Program-made: the position numbers and the translations under genes | The notes under the pieces: model-generated | Told to the model about the DNA's origin: nothing | Databases searched by the model: none | Seen by the model: only the letters and a program-made list of their open reading frames with translations | Part shown: positions 1-5,734 of the stretch, piece after piece | Numbering within the stretch: the stretch's first letter is position 1 | How the letters are laid out: each line of letters begins with the position of its first letter | From: Methanobacteriota archaeon | Lineage (GTDB): Archaea; Halobacteriota; Halobacteria; Halobacteriales; Halalkalicoccaceae | Direction: 5' to 3' | NCBI GenBank assembly: GCA_022561895.1 | Contig: JADFQH010000194.1 | Coordinates: forward strand, 1-5,983 | Length of the DNA stretch: 5,983 nt

Positions 1-10
1 CAGCGCGGGG

Positions 11-934
11 ATGAACAGACCATGCAGCGCGGATGAAGACGTAGATCCACAGTGCGGTGGCGGAGGTGGTGGTGGCAGAGATAGAGAAAGCGAAGAACTA
101 GCGAGTGACAACGCTTCGGACAGTCATAGATCAGGTTCGGCCATTGAACACGGGGTGAGTCTCTACCAGCACGACATGGTCAGAATCGGGACTGATGAAT
201 ATTGGACCTACCAAATTCAAGGATCGATCACCGCCTCAGCCCACGCGCCAGATGTGAATGACGAGTCAATACGAGCAAGTATCTTTTCTATTGACTCTAG
301 TGGGACGCGCGAAACAGTGTTCAACAACAACGAAGACTACATCGGAGCTTGGGAATCTTACGAAACGATGGATGGTCCAAGCGTGAGTAGCACTGCTGCG
401 CGTGCGGCTATCGGTGCAAGCATCGCAGCAGCCCCTATTTCGTGGAAGTGGTCTGCACTATATATTGCTGGCAACATGGTATATGACGTAGCGTCAGAAG
501 GTAACGTACCCGGATATGAAATAAGCACGGATTGGAACTGGGATCGTAACTTGGAACCACCAAAACCAGACGTCAACCCATGGACACAAGCGAAATACGG
601 AATTTCGCCGTTTCAGACCGCAACGTTTGATGTCCAGGCAGAAACCGGCGGTACAGTCAGTGGTGCATCGATCATTGCAGGGAACTTACTCAAAATAGAG
701 GTGACTGCACCACCACTGCCAGACGAAATCCTCTCGAAAGAAACGGTGAACAAATATAGCATTAGGTCTGTCGAGAGTACTGAAGTGCAGTCGAGACCTG
801 CGGCATATGGACTCACGTCGGCAGATGTAGACCAGCTGGACGAAGATCAAAAAATATATTTTGCCAATCCCATAGTGGAAACTACAAGTCGTGAATTGGC
901 GCTTGAAGAGACTCATCTGATCGATAGTATGTGA
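11..934 (+). CDS. Unrecognised acidic protein, possibly 5'-partial
   Basis: I do not recognise this protein. The ATG at 11 gives 307 residues, but the frame is open back to the first bases (Ser-Ala-Gly precede the Met), so the gene may begin outside the window. From the Met, no signal peptide or clear membrane helix is visible. A run of seven glycines follows Cys15 and then an acidic/serine-rich stretch. This resembles the linker after the lipid-anchored Cys of many haloarchaeal lipoproteins, so a missing upstream signal peptide is plausible but unproven. The middle has an Ala-rich, mildly hydrophobic stretch (about residues 128-158) and a Trp/Pro-rich stretch (about 170-195). Base composition is clearly AT-richer than the genes at the right of the window, suggesting accessory or transferred DNA. 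The next gene starts 23 bp downstream on the same strand, so the two may be co-transcribed. Confidence 0.55.
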   Translation: MNRPCSADEDVDPQCGGGGGGGRDRESEELASDNASDSHRSGSAIEHGVSLYQHDMVRIGTDEYWTYQIQGSITASAHAPDVNDESIRASIFSIDSSGTRETVFNNNEDYIGAWESYETMDGPSVSSTAARAAIGASIAAAPISWKWSALYIAGNMVYDVASEGNVPGYEISTDWNWDRNLEPPKPDVNPWTQAKYGISPFQTATFDVQAETGGTVSGASIIAGNLLKIEVTAPPLPDEILSKETVNKYSIRSVESTEVQSRPAAYGLTSADVDQLDEDQKIYFANPIVETTSRELALEETHLIDSM

Positions 935-957
935 TAAATTCTTGCCGTATTTCACGT

Positions 958-2235
958 ATGACCACAGAACCGAAAATTCATAGACGACAGTTACTCGCGG
1001 CCGGTGTGGTAGGGACCAGTAGTAGCTTATCGGGATGTCTTTCCAACGATCAAACGATATCGACATATGCGGACAGCAGCGACTGGCGTTTCGCCTACCA
1101 CGATACTGGTCATAGCGGATACAATCCGGCGGCTTCGGGAATCACCGACGAGCCACAGATCCGATTCGAACGCTCAATCGCCGACGGCTCGGATCGCTAT
1201 CGGTACGATTTACCCCCAACGCCCATCGTCGTCGATGGTGTTCTGTACATCGGAGGCGATGGCGTCCATGCGATAGACACGGACGACGGGAGGACGCTGT
1301 GGCACGTCGATGAGGATACCAGTTATCATGGCAGTGCGATGGTCGGCGGAACAGTGTACATCACGAGTCGGTCAGGCACACGTAACGACGGGACGAGCTT
1401 CGTTCATGCAGTAGACGCCGATAGTGGACAAGAGCAGTGGCAAACGGAGATCACTGCGGATAATCGACCGGGACCGTACCCACCGATCGTCGCCGGATCG
1501 ACGGTGTACGGACACGCTGAAAGTGGCGTTGTCCAGGCGCTCAGTTCCGATGACGGAGCTACCGAGTGGACCGTCGATGGGTGGGGTTCGCTCAACATCT
1601 CACCGATCGTTACCTTTGATACCGAGACGCTGTACCATTACGAAGAACGGATCAAGGCCCGAGAGTCAGGCCAATCCGGGATTCGTACGTTGCTCAGGCA
1701 GCCTCCGGCGGTAATATGGGAGCAGTCGCCACCGGGATCTACATCGGGCTGGCTCACAGTGCGCAATGAAACCCTGTACGCGCCGGGAGAAGCCTCCGCA
1801 CACCGATACAACGATGGACAGATGTCCGCACACGGAACGGATGGCTCGGAAAAGTGGACGTACGACATCGGCGCTCGATCATCACCACCGGCGATAGCGG
1901 GAGAATCCCTCTACATTGTGACATTGCGGGCAGACGGTCGAATCGGTCACAACTATCGGTATGAACCGACCGTCGTTGCTCTCGACGCGACGGACGGAAC
2001 CGAGCGATGGACACAGACGCTCGAAGACCCACGACCGACCGACGCCCAACCGATCGTGACTGACGACGTCGTTTATATCGGAAACGTGGGCAAGGAAGTA
2101 CACGCATTCGACACGGAAAGTGGGGAGCAACGCTGGTCGTACACCCTCGACTCGCCGGTTCGTTCGCTCGCGACCGTCGGTAACGATCTGTACGTCGTCA
2201 CGGCGGCGGGAATGTTGTACGCTCTCAGTAGTTGA
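958..2235 (+). CDS. Tat-exported lipoprotein, PQQ-like beta-propeller (first copy)
   Basis: Predicted cell-surface lipoprotein of 425 residues folding as a PQQ-like (BamB/quinoprotein-type) beta-propeller. The start at 958 puts the twin-arginine motif (HRRQLL, residues 8-13) and lipobox LSGC (Cys27) at normal distances. An in-frame GTG at 931 would add nine residues and overlap the upstream stop, so I did not use it. Blade-closing aromatic residues lie at F70, W115, W161, W204, W254, W300, W351 and W393, each usually preceded by a D-x-x-[DS]-G turn. This implies eight blades, with the final strand (LYALSS) closing the ring against the N-terminal one. Spacing is irregular (42-51 residues) and blade 5 is degenerate. 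The segment DWRF...GHSGYNP after the signal matches DWPF...NTGHQP in the second propeller gene, so they are paralogues. Databases often call such proteins BamB-like, but archaea have no outer-membrane Bam complex; ligand and role are unknown. A weak AT-rich box (932-939) precedes the start. Confidence 0.9.
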   Translation: MTTEPKIHRRQLLAAGVVGTSSSLSGCLSNDQTISTYADSSDWRFAYHDTGHSGYNPAASGITDEPQIRFERSIADGSDRYRYDLPPTPIVVDGVLYIGGDGVHAIDTDDGRTLWHVDEDTSYHGSAMVGGTVYITSRSGTRNDGTSFVHAVDADSGQEQWQTEITADNRPGPYPPIVAGSTVYGHAESGVVQALSSDDGATEWTVDGWGSLNISPIVTFDTETLYHYEERIKARESGQSGIRTLLRQPPAVIWEQSPPGSTSGWLTVRNETLYAPGEASAHRYNDGQMSAHGTDGSEKWTYDIGARSSPPAIAGESLYIVTLRADGRIGHNYRYEPTVVALDATDGTERWTQTLEDPRPTDAQPIVTDDVVYIGNVGKEVHAFDTESGEQRWSYTLDSPVRSLATVGNDLYVVTAAGMLYALSS

Positions 2236-2242
2236 TGTCGTG

Positions 2243-2742
2243 ATGGTTTCAAAGATGAAATTCGACGAATCAGACAGAATATGTGCGGGAACCCTCGTCC
2301 TCTGTGGATTCATCCCGATACTGATGATCCCACCGTCCCTTCGGGGACATCTCGACAGTATCAGCGCGTTTGATGTACTGCTAGTGGTGTTTTTCGTTGC
2401 GACCTGCGTGGGATTGATGCTCGGTAGCCTCGGCGTACTGATCGGTTTAATCGAGGCGCGCAACCTTGCTATTGGGAGTGGATCGCGTTTCTCGGAATTC
2501 AGACGGTAGCGGTCCTGTTCGACTGGGTATCGATCAGCCAGCCGATTCCATCCGACGTATTCACGATCTATATCGTGTACGTAGCGATCGTCGCTGCCTG
2601 TATAGGAGATCTCTACCGGGGACGAAGAAATCCAGTAGGCTGGATAACAGCATGCCATTTACACACTCCAAGATCCATTACGCCCGAACCAGCAGATAGC
2701 CAGCCCCAACCAATGCAAGCGGACTCACCCCGACAAGCGTGA
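2243..2742 (+). pseudogene. Frameshifted four-helix membrane protein
   Basis: A small membrane protein is split over two frames. Reading from ATG 2243 (alternative ATG 2255) gives two hydrophobic helices (CAGTLVLCGFIPILMIPP and FDVLLVVFFVATCVGLMLG onward), then a polar tail ending at the TAG at 2507-2509. The other frame is open from 2428 to the TGA at 2740-2742. Right where the first frame loses its hydrophobic character, this second frame carries two more helices (WIAFLGIQTVAVLFDWV and FTIYIVYVAIVAACIGDLY) and then a basic RGRR segment, as after a membrane helix. Joining them needs a -1 shift, equal to one missing base, somewhere in 2428-2509, most likely near 2455-2475. I see no slippery heptamer, so a decayed gene or a sequencing error is more likely than programmed frameshifting. 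The start lies 7 bp after the propeller gene, suggesting one transcript. The last 30 or so codons are polar and overlap the convergent gene. Family unknown. Confidence 0.55.
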
Positions 2743-2872
2743 TCCCGAGATTCGGGTAGCCCGCAAAGATCAGGCTCGTGCCAACAGTAAGAAGGACGAG
2801 AAACAGTCCGGCAAGCCCGAAGACGAGTCGTCTGAGTCGGATCACCCGCTTGAGATCGGCGTCGGAGTCCAT
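2678..2872 (-). CDS. Small two-helix membrane protein, 64 residues
   Basis: This short minus-strand gene begins with ATG (2870-2872) and ends with TAA. A charged N-terminus (MDSDADLKRVIRLRR) is followed by two hydrophobic helices, about residues 16-37 (VFGLAGLFLVLLTVGTSLIF) and 43-62 (LGITLVGVSPLALVGAGYLL), and almost no tail. The positive charges before helix 1 suggest a cytoplasmic N-terminus and a hairpin in the membrane. Family and function are not recognised; tiny two-helix proteins like this are common in haloarchaea. An AT-rich box about 27 nt before the ATG supports expression as a leaderless mRNA. Its 3' end overlaps the tail of the broken membrane gene on the other strand by 65 bp. 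The hydrophobic pattern and the promoter make it a better call than the other frames here. Confidence 0.7.
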   Translation of the reverse strand: MDSDADLKRVIRLRRLVFGLAGLFLVLLTVGTSLIFAGYPNLGITLVGVSPLALVGAGYLLVRA

Positions 2873-2895
2873 AGGTCAGGTAGGTCACCGCGAGC

Positions 2896-2903
2896 TTTAA
2901 TTA
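2896..2903 (-). promoter_or_regulatory. TATA-like box of the 64-residue membrane protein gene
   Basis: The AT-rich octamer TAATTAAA (minus strand) sits in otherwise G/C-rich DNA and is centred about 27 nt before the ATG at 2872. That is the spacing expected for an archaeal TATA box when transcription starts at or next to the start codon, so the mRNA would be leaderless. The box is nearly palindromic and could also serve the divergent propeller gene at 2968, which has no other clear AT-rich box; transcription from about 2926 would then give a leader of about 40 nt. This is inference from spacing and composition. Confidence 0.45.
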
Positions 2904-2967
2904 TCCACCTTTTGTCGTACTGGAGAGTGACCGAAACGCTCAGGCCCGTTCGGAAGAGACCCTTGCT

Positions 2968-4137
2968 ATGGACGGGAGTACGAACGTGAGGCGGCGACGA
3001 ACCCTTCACATGGTGGGTACTGGCGTACTCGGTGGTTTTGCGGGCTGTACCGACAACGAGGAGGGAAACGAAGGCGGAGAAACCGACGACACCCCGCTCG
3101 AAAACGGCGAGGAGTCTTCAACTACTGACTGGCCGTTTTACAGAGCTGATCCCGCGAACACGGGCCACCAGCCCGAGGTAAGCGGGCCGGACGATCCCGA
3201 AATCGCGTGGGAAACCGACACAGGAGGGACGATTTACGCCTCGCCAACGGTTTTCGAGGGGTCGATCTACATCGGCAACTACGCCGATACTGTCTCCTCG
3301 CTCGACGCCGAATCGGGGGAGGAAAACTGGACCGTTGACGTAGGTGGAAACGTCTTTTCGTCGGTTGCTGTTGCGGGCAGTTTCGCCTACGTCGGCGGGT
3401 TCGACGACGCGGTTTACGCACTCAGCCTCGATGATGGCTCGGAGGCAGAACGCTTCGAAACTGACGGCGACGTCGGCTCCTCGCCAGCCATCGTCGATGG
3501 AACCCTCTACGTCGGCTGCGACGACGGAACTGTCTACGCACTCGGAGAAAACGAGTGGCAGGCCGAGACAGATGGGGAGGTCGTTGCTAGCCCCGCCGTA
3601 CGCGAGGGGATGGTCTACGTCGGGAGCTTCGACGAGACGTTCTACGCGCTGGACGCCGAAACCGGCGAGGAGATCTGGACCATCGAAGGGGCGGGGGTGT
3701 TCGAGGGTCCCGCCGCGGTTTCGAACGGATCGGTCTTCGTCGGCGATCGTGGTGGTGTGTTCTACGCGCTCGATGCCGAAACCGGCACGGAACGGTGGCG
3801 ATTCGAGACGGGGGACTGGACCGGGTCGGGACCCGCGACCGATGGTGAAACGGTTTACGTCGCGAACCTCGATGGAGCGGTCTACGCACTCGAAGCGGGT
3901 GACGGCACTGAGCAGTGGAGTTTCCAGACCGGCGTGGAGATCTGGTCGTCTCCAACGATCGCGGGCGAAACGGTGTTCATCGTCAACCGAGAGGGAACCG
4001 TCTATGCGCTCGACGCTGCCGACGGAACTACCAAATGGAGCCTTTCTGTCGGTGAGGTCACGTTTTCATCACCGGCTGTCGTCGAGGATACCCTCTACAT
4101 CGGCAGTACGGATGGAAGCCTCTACGCTCTGAGATAG
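2968..4137 (+). CDS. Tat-exported lipoprotein, PQQ-like beta-propeller (second copy)
   Basis: A 389-residue predicted surface lipoprotein. Arginines 8-11 followed by TLHMVG form a Tat-type signal, and the lipobox FAGC places the lipidated Cys at residue 27, the same position as in the first propeller gene. An acidic Glu/Gly/Asp linker (about 28-52) follows, then the propeller. Blade-end aromatic residues are W81, W121, F163, W197, W237, W277, W317 and W357. The last five are exactly 40 residues apart, and each blade has the pattern VYVG-x-x-D-G-x-VYALDAETG-x-E-x-W. Eight blades result, with the C-terminal strand TLYIGSTDGSLYALR closing the ring with the N-terminal EIAWET strand. Blade 3 is shortened and has lost its D-x-x-x-G turn. 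Similar proteins are named PQQ-binding-like or BamB-like, but cofactor binding is not shown, and a scaffold or binding role at the cell surface is as likely as a dehydrogenase. G+C is higher than in the first copy. The leader has only a weak Shine-Dalgarno-like GGAAG (2952-2956). Confidence 0.93.
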   Translation: MDGSTNVRRRRTLHMVGTGVLGGFAGCTDNEEGNEGGETDDTPLENGEESSTTDWPFYRADPANTGHQPEVSGPDDPEIAWETDTGGTIYASPTVFEGSIYIGNYADTVSSLDAESGEENWTVDVGGNVFSSVAVAGSFAYVGGFDDAVYALSLDDGSEAERFETDGDVGSSPAIVDGTLYVGCDDGTVYALGENEWQAETDGEVVASPAVREGMVYVGSFDETFYALDAETGEEIWTIEGAGVFEGPAAVSNGSVFVGDRGGVFYALDAETGTERWRFETGDWTGSGPATDGETVYVANLDGAVYALEAGDGTEQWSFQTGVEIWSSPTIAGETVFIVNREGTVYALDAADGTTKWSLSVGEVTFSSPAVVEDTLYIGSTDGSLYALR

Positions 4138-4190
4138 CGAGATGGGCCTGCGGAACCCTTTTGGCTGGCACACTCGTACTCGCGTGCAAT

Positions 4191-4610
4191 ATGAGCATGG
4201 GATCGGATATGTACCGAGAGCAGATCCTCGATCATTACAAAAACCCCCGAAATCATGGGAAACTCGAGGATCCCACCTTCTCGCACATCGGCGAGAACCC
4301 GATGTGTGGCGACGAGATCAGGGTCGACGTAATGCTCGAAGACGACGGAGAAACCATCGAGTACGTCGCCTTTTCGGGCGATGGCTGTGCGATCAGTCAG
4401 GCCAGCGCGAGCCTTCTCACCCAGGAGCTGCCGGGTACGAACTTGGAGGAGCTCGCCGAGATGGATCGCGACGACATCACCGAGATGCTCGGGATCGAGA
4501 TCAGCCCGATGCGGATCAAGTGTGCCGTCCTCGCCGAGAAGGTCGCTCAGGACGGCGCGGAGATCTATCGGGGCGAAAAGGAGATCGAGAAGACGACCAC
4601 CGAGGACTGA
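4191..4610 (+). CDS. sufU: SufU/IscU-family Fe-S cluster assembly protein
   Basis: Cytoplasmic protein of the IscU/SufU fold, working with a cysteine desulfurase (SufS type) to assemble Fe-S clusters or pass on sulfur. With the start at 4191 it has 139 residues. It shows the family signature: N-terminal MYREQILDHYKNPRNHG, Cys39-Gly-Asp41, Cys66 in SGDGCAISQAS, and Cys111 in PMRIKCAVLAEK. The three cysteines and Asp41 are the expected metal or sulfur ligands. The sequence reads as SufU (RIKC rather than the IscU LHC motif), yet the gap between Cys66 and Cys111 is 45 residues. That is close to E. coli IscU (C63-C106) and lacks the roughly 20-residue insertion of Bacillus SufU. An upstream in-frame ATG at 4161 would add MAGTLVLACN, which is not family-like. 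An ATG at 4197 is also possible. It lies 53 bp after the propeller gene; a T-rich patch (CCCTTTTGG, about 4155-4163) may hold its promoter. No desulfurase gene is in the window. Confidence 0.96.
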   Translation: MSMGSDMYREQILDHYKNPRNHGKLEDPTFSHIGENPMCGDEIRVDVMLEDDGETIEYVAFSGDGCAISQASASLLTQELPGTNLEELAEMDRDDITEMLGIEISPMRIKCAVLAEKVAQDGAEIYRGEKEIEKTTTED

Positions 4611-4647
4611 CCACACCGATCTCCTCGTCCGAACGATCGTACAGCGC

Positions 4648-4652
4648 TTTTT
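4648..4652 (+). terminator. Oligo-T candidate terminator after sufU
   Basis: A run of five T lies 37 nt after the sufU stop, inside G/C-rich DNA (GCGCTTTTTGGCC). Archaeal transcription commonly ends at such oligo-T tracts without needing a hairpin. It is the only T tract of this length between sufU and the inverted-repeat element. The evidence is position and composition only. Confidence 0.35.
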
Positions 4653-4696
4653 GGCCAGCTCTTCTCGCAGTTTGAGTACACCGGATCCAGCAGTCA

Positions 4697-4810
4697 CTAT
4701 AGTAGTCGTTGAAAGTCAATACACACCCGTGTGTGGATTTGCGGCCAGCGCCGGGAGCGCTGGCCGCCAGCGGACACACGGTGTGCAACCAGTTTCAACG
4801 ACTACTATAG
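4697..4810. repeat. 114-bp nested inverted-repeat element, MITE-like
   Basis: The element is bounded by perfect 18-bp inverted repeats, CTATAGTAGTCGTTGAAA at 4697-4714 and its exact complement at 4793-4810. Inside them, 4722-4734 pairs with 4774-4785 over 12 bp with one bulged C. Inside that, GCGGCCAGCGC at 4741-4751 pairs perfectly with 4757-4767 around the loop CGGGA. The internal gaps are symmetrical (7/7 nt, then 6/6 nt), so the whole piece can fold into one three-stem hairpin with 41 base pairs. No gene fits inside it. Sharp ends, symmetry and small size suggest a non-autonomous transposable element mobilised by a transposase elsewhere in the genome, or a structured intergenic repeat. 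A convincing target-site duplication is not seen: flanks are CAGTCA on the left and CCGTCG on the right. It lies between two convergent genes and ends 7 bp before the stop codon of the DehI-type gene, where it could also act as a bidirectional transcription barrier. Confidence 0.85.
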
Positions 4811-4817
4811 CCGTCGC

Positions 4818-5702
4818 TTACTGAAACGACCGTTCGCCGACGGCATCGACGGTTGCCGCGTAGATCGGAAGGGTAGGGAGGACCGTCTCGATCGGTCCCC
4901 GGTTGAACGAGCGAAACAGCTCTCCGAGTTCGTCGATGGTCTCGTCGTCGAACCCCTGTACCCGAAGCGACGCGGGATCTAACCGCGGGGTGTACGGCAC
5001 CGTATCGGCAAACCCGTCGATGGCGTCCTCCACCCTTTCACAGGCGTCACTGAATGCGTCGGATCGCATGGTCGGTTCGAGGTCGTCCCACATCGGTTCG
5101 AGCAGCGACGGCCATTGTGCGAGACAGCGATAGATGCTCGGCAGTCCATCGTCGAGACCGTGAAAGTCCCGGATCGTTTCGAGGGTGTCGGAAAGCGTTT
5201 CGGGCACCGCTCCGGCGTCGATCATCGTCGGCGACCGTCCTCGATCGCGGTCGAGCCAGTCGGGAAACGGCGCGGTCGTGGCCCGCTCACCCTCGAACTC
5301 GGTCCCGATGGGTCGGTCGTGTAATGCGCGATCGGCGAGTTCGAACAGCACCGCGAGCCGGGGTGCAACGATGTCGAAGCTCGCCAGCTGACCACGGAGT
5401 TCCCGGTACTCCGCGGGCGAAACGTCGAGATCCGCGTAGCGGTACGTGGGTATCTCGGCGGTGTTCTCTATCGTTGAGAGCACCGTAGCGCGGTACGCAA
5501 CCGAGAATCGAGCGAAGCCGCGGGTCCGAAAGGTCGGCTGTAGCTGGCCCCACGCATACCGGAGGAAGTCGGGGTGGTTTGCCATCACGGTTCGAAAAAT
5601 CCAGTTGACGATCGGTGCCCGAAACGTGTGTTTGATGTCGTCGTACAGCCCTCGCTTCCACCCTGTCGCTTCCTGTTCGTACAGCTGCTTGCTCGTATCC
5701 AT
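4818..5702 (-). CDS. DehI-family protein (group I 2-haloacid dehalogenase-like)
   Basis: A 294-residue soluble, all-helical-looking protein that I assign to the DehI (halocarboxylic acid dehydrogenase/dehalogenase) family by overall appearance. DehI of Pseudomonas putida, of similar length, hydrolyses D- and L-2-haloalkanoic acids to 2-hydroxy acids and is built from two tandem repeats. Here the same duplication is visible: residues 31-58 (VNWIFRTVMANHPDFL...WGQLQPTF) match 186-212 (LPSIYRCLAQWPSLL...WDDLEPTM), sharing the pattern [FY]R-x-[LV]-[MA]-A-x-x-P-x-[FL]-L-x(4)-W-x-x-L-x-P. A conserved-looking FPDWLDRDRGR segment (146-156) links the halves. The catalytic Asp of the characterised enzyme (Asp189) cannot be placed by eye; D184 and D185 are nearby, but the aligned position may be Ser or Ile, so dehalogenase activity is uncertain. 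It starts 32 bp after the ferredoxin gene on the same strand and has its own TATA-like box, so it may be expressed alone or with the ferredoxin. Confidence 0.8.
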   Translation of the reverse strand: MDTSKQLYEQEATGWKRGLYDDIKHTFRAPIVNWIFRTVMANHPDFLRYAWGQLQPTFRTRGFARFSVAYRATVLSTIENTAEIPTYRYADLDVSPAEYRELRGQLASFDIVAPRLAVLFELADRALHDRPIGTEFEGERATTAPFPDWLDRDRGRSPTMIDAGAVPETLSDTLETIRDFHGLDDGLPSIYRCLAQWPSLLEPMWDDLEPTMRSDAFSDACERVEDAIDGFADTVPYTPRLDPASLRVQGFDDETIDELGELFRSFNRGPIETVLPTLPIYAATVDAVGERSFQ

Positions 5703-5723
5703 ACAGATTGATCGCTGTGGCGG

Positions 5724-5732
5724 CTATTATTG
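5724..5732 (-). promoter_or_regulatory. TATA-like box with BRE-like purines before the DehI-type gene
   Basis: On the minus strand the sequence reads GTGAAACAATAATAG. The AT-rich CAATAATAG is centred about 26 nt before the ATG at 5702, and the purine-rich GAAA directly upstream resembles an archaeal BRE. This fits a leaderless haloarchaeal promoter. The purine part overlaps the stop codon of the ferredoxin gene (5735-5737), so the promoter is squeezed into the 32-bp gap. Confidence 0.5.
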
Positions 5733-5734
5733 TT

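Noticed and set aside
931..957. GTG start overlapping the previous stop, extending the first propeller protein by nine residues
   Set aside because: The added residues separate the Tat motif from the N-terminus without benefit; the ATG at 958 gives a standard signal peptide.
2428..2509. Programmed -1 ribosomal frameshift
   Set aside because: No X-XXY-YYZ slippery heptamer in the proper frame and no obvious downstream structure; decay or sequencing error is simpler.
1882..2658. Long minus-strand open frame (258 codons)
   Set aside because: It is antisense to the propeller gene and membrane helices, Arg/Ser-rich, and has no domain pattern; a shadow of the real frames.
3344..4132. Long plus-strand frame inside the second propeller gene
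   Set aside because: Composition is Arg/Ser/Pro-rich as expected from a shifted frame of GC-rich repeats; the propeller frame has clear blades and a signal peptide.
3220..4137. Tandem repeat or CRISPR-like array
   Set aside because: The periodicity is that of beta-propeller blades in an intact coding frame; repeats are not identical and have no unique spacers.
4122..4697. Minus-strand frame of 191 codons opposite sufU
   Set aside because: Exactly antisense to an unmistakable SufU; no start context or family features.
4741..4767. Simple intrinsic terminator hairpin
   Set aside because: The stem is not followed by a T tract on either strand and is only the core of a larger symmetrical element.
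4731..4982. Short frames running through the palindromic element
   Set aside because: They share a short peptide with the opposite-strand frame only because the arms are inverted copies; no coding signal.
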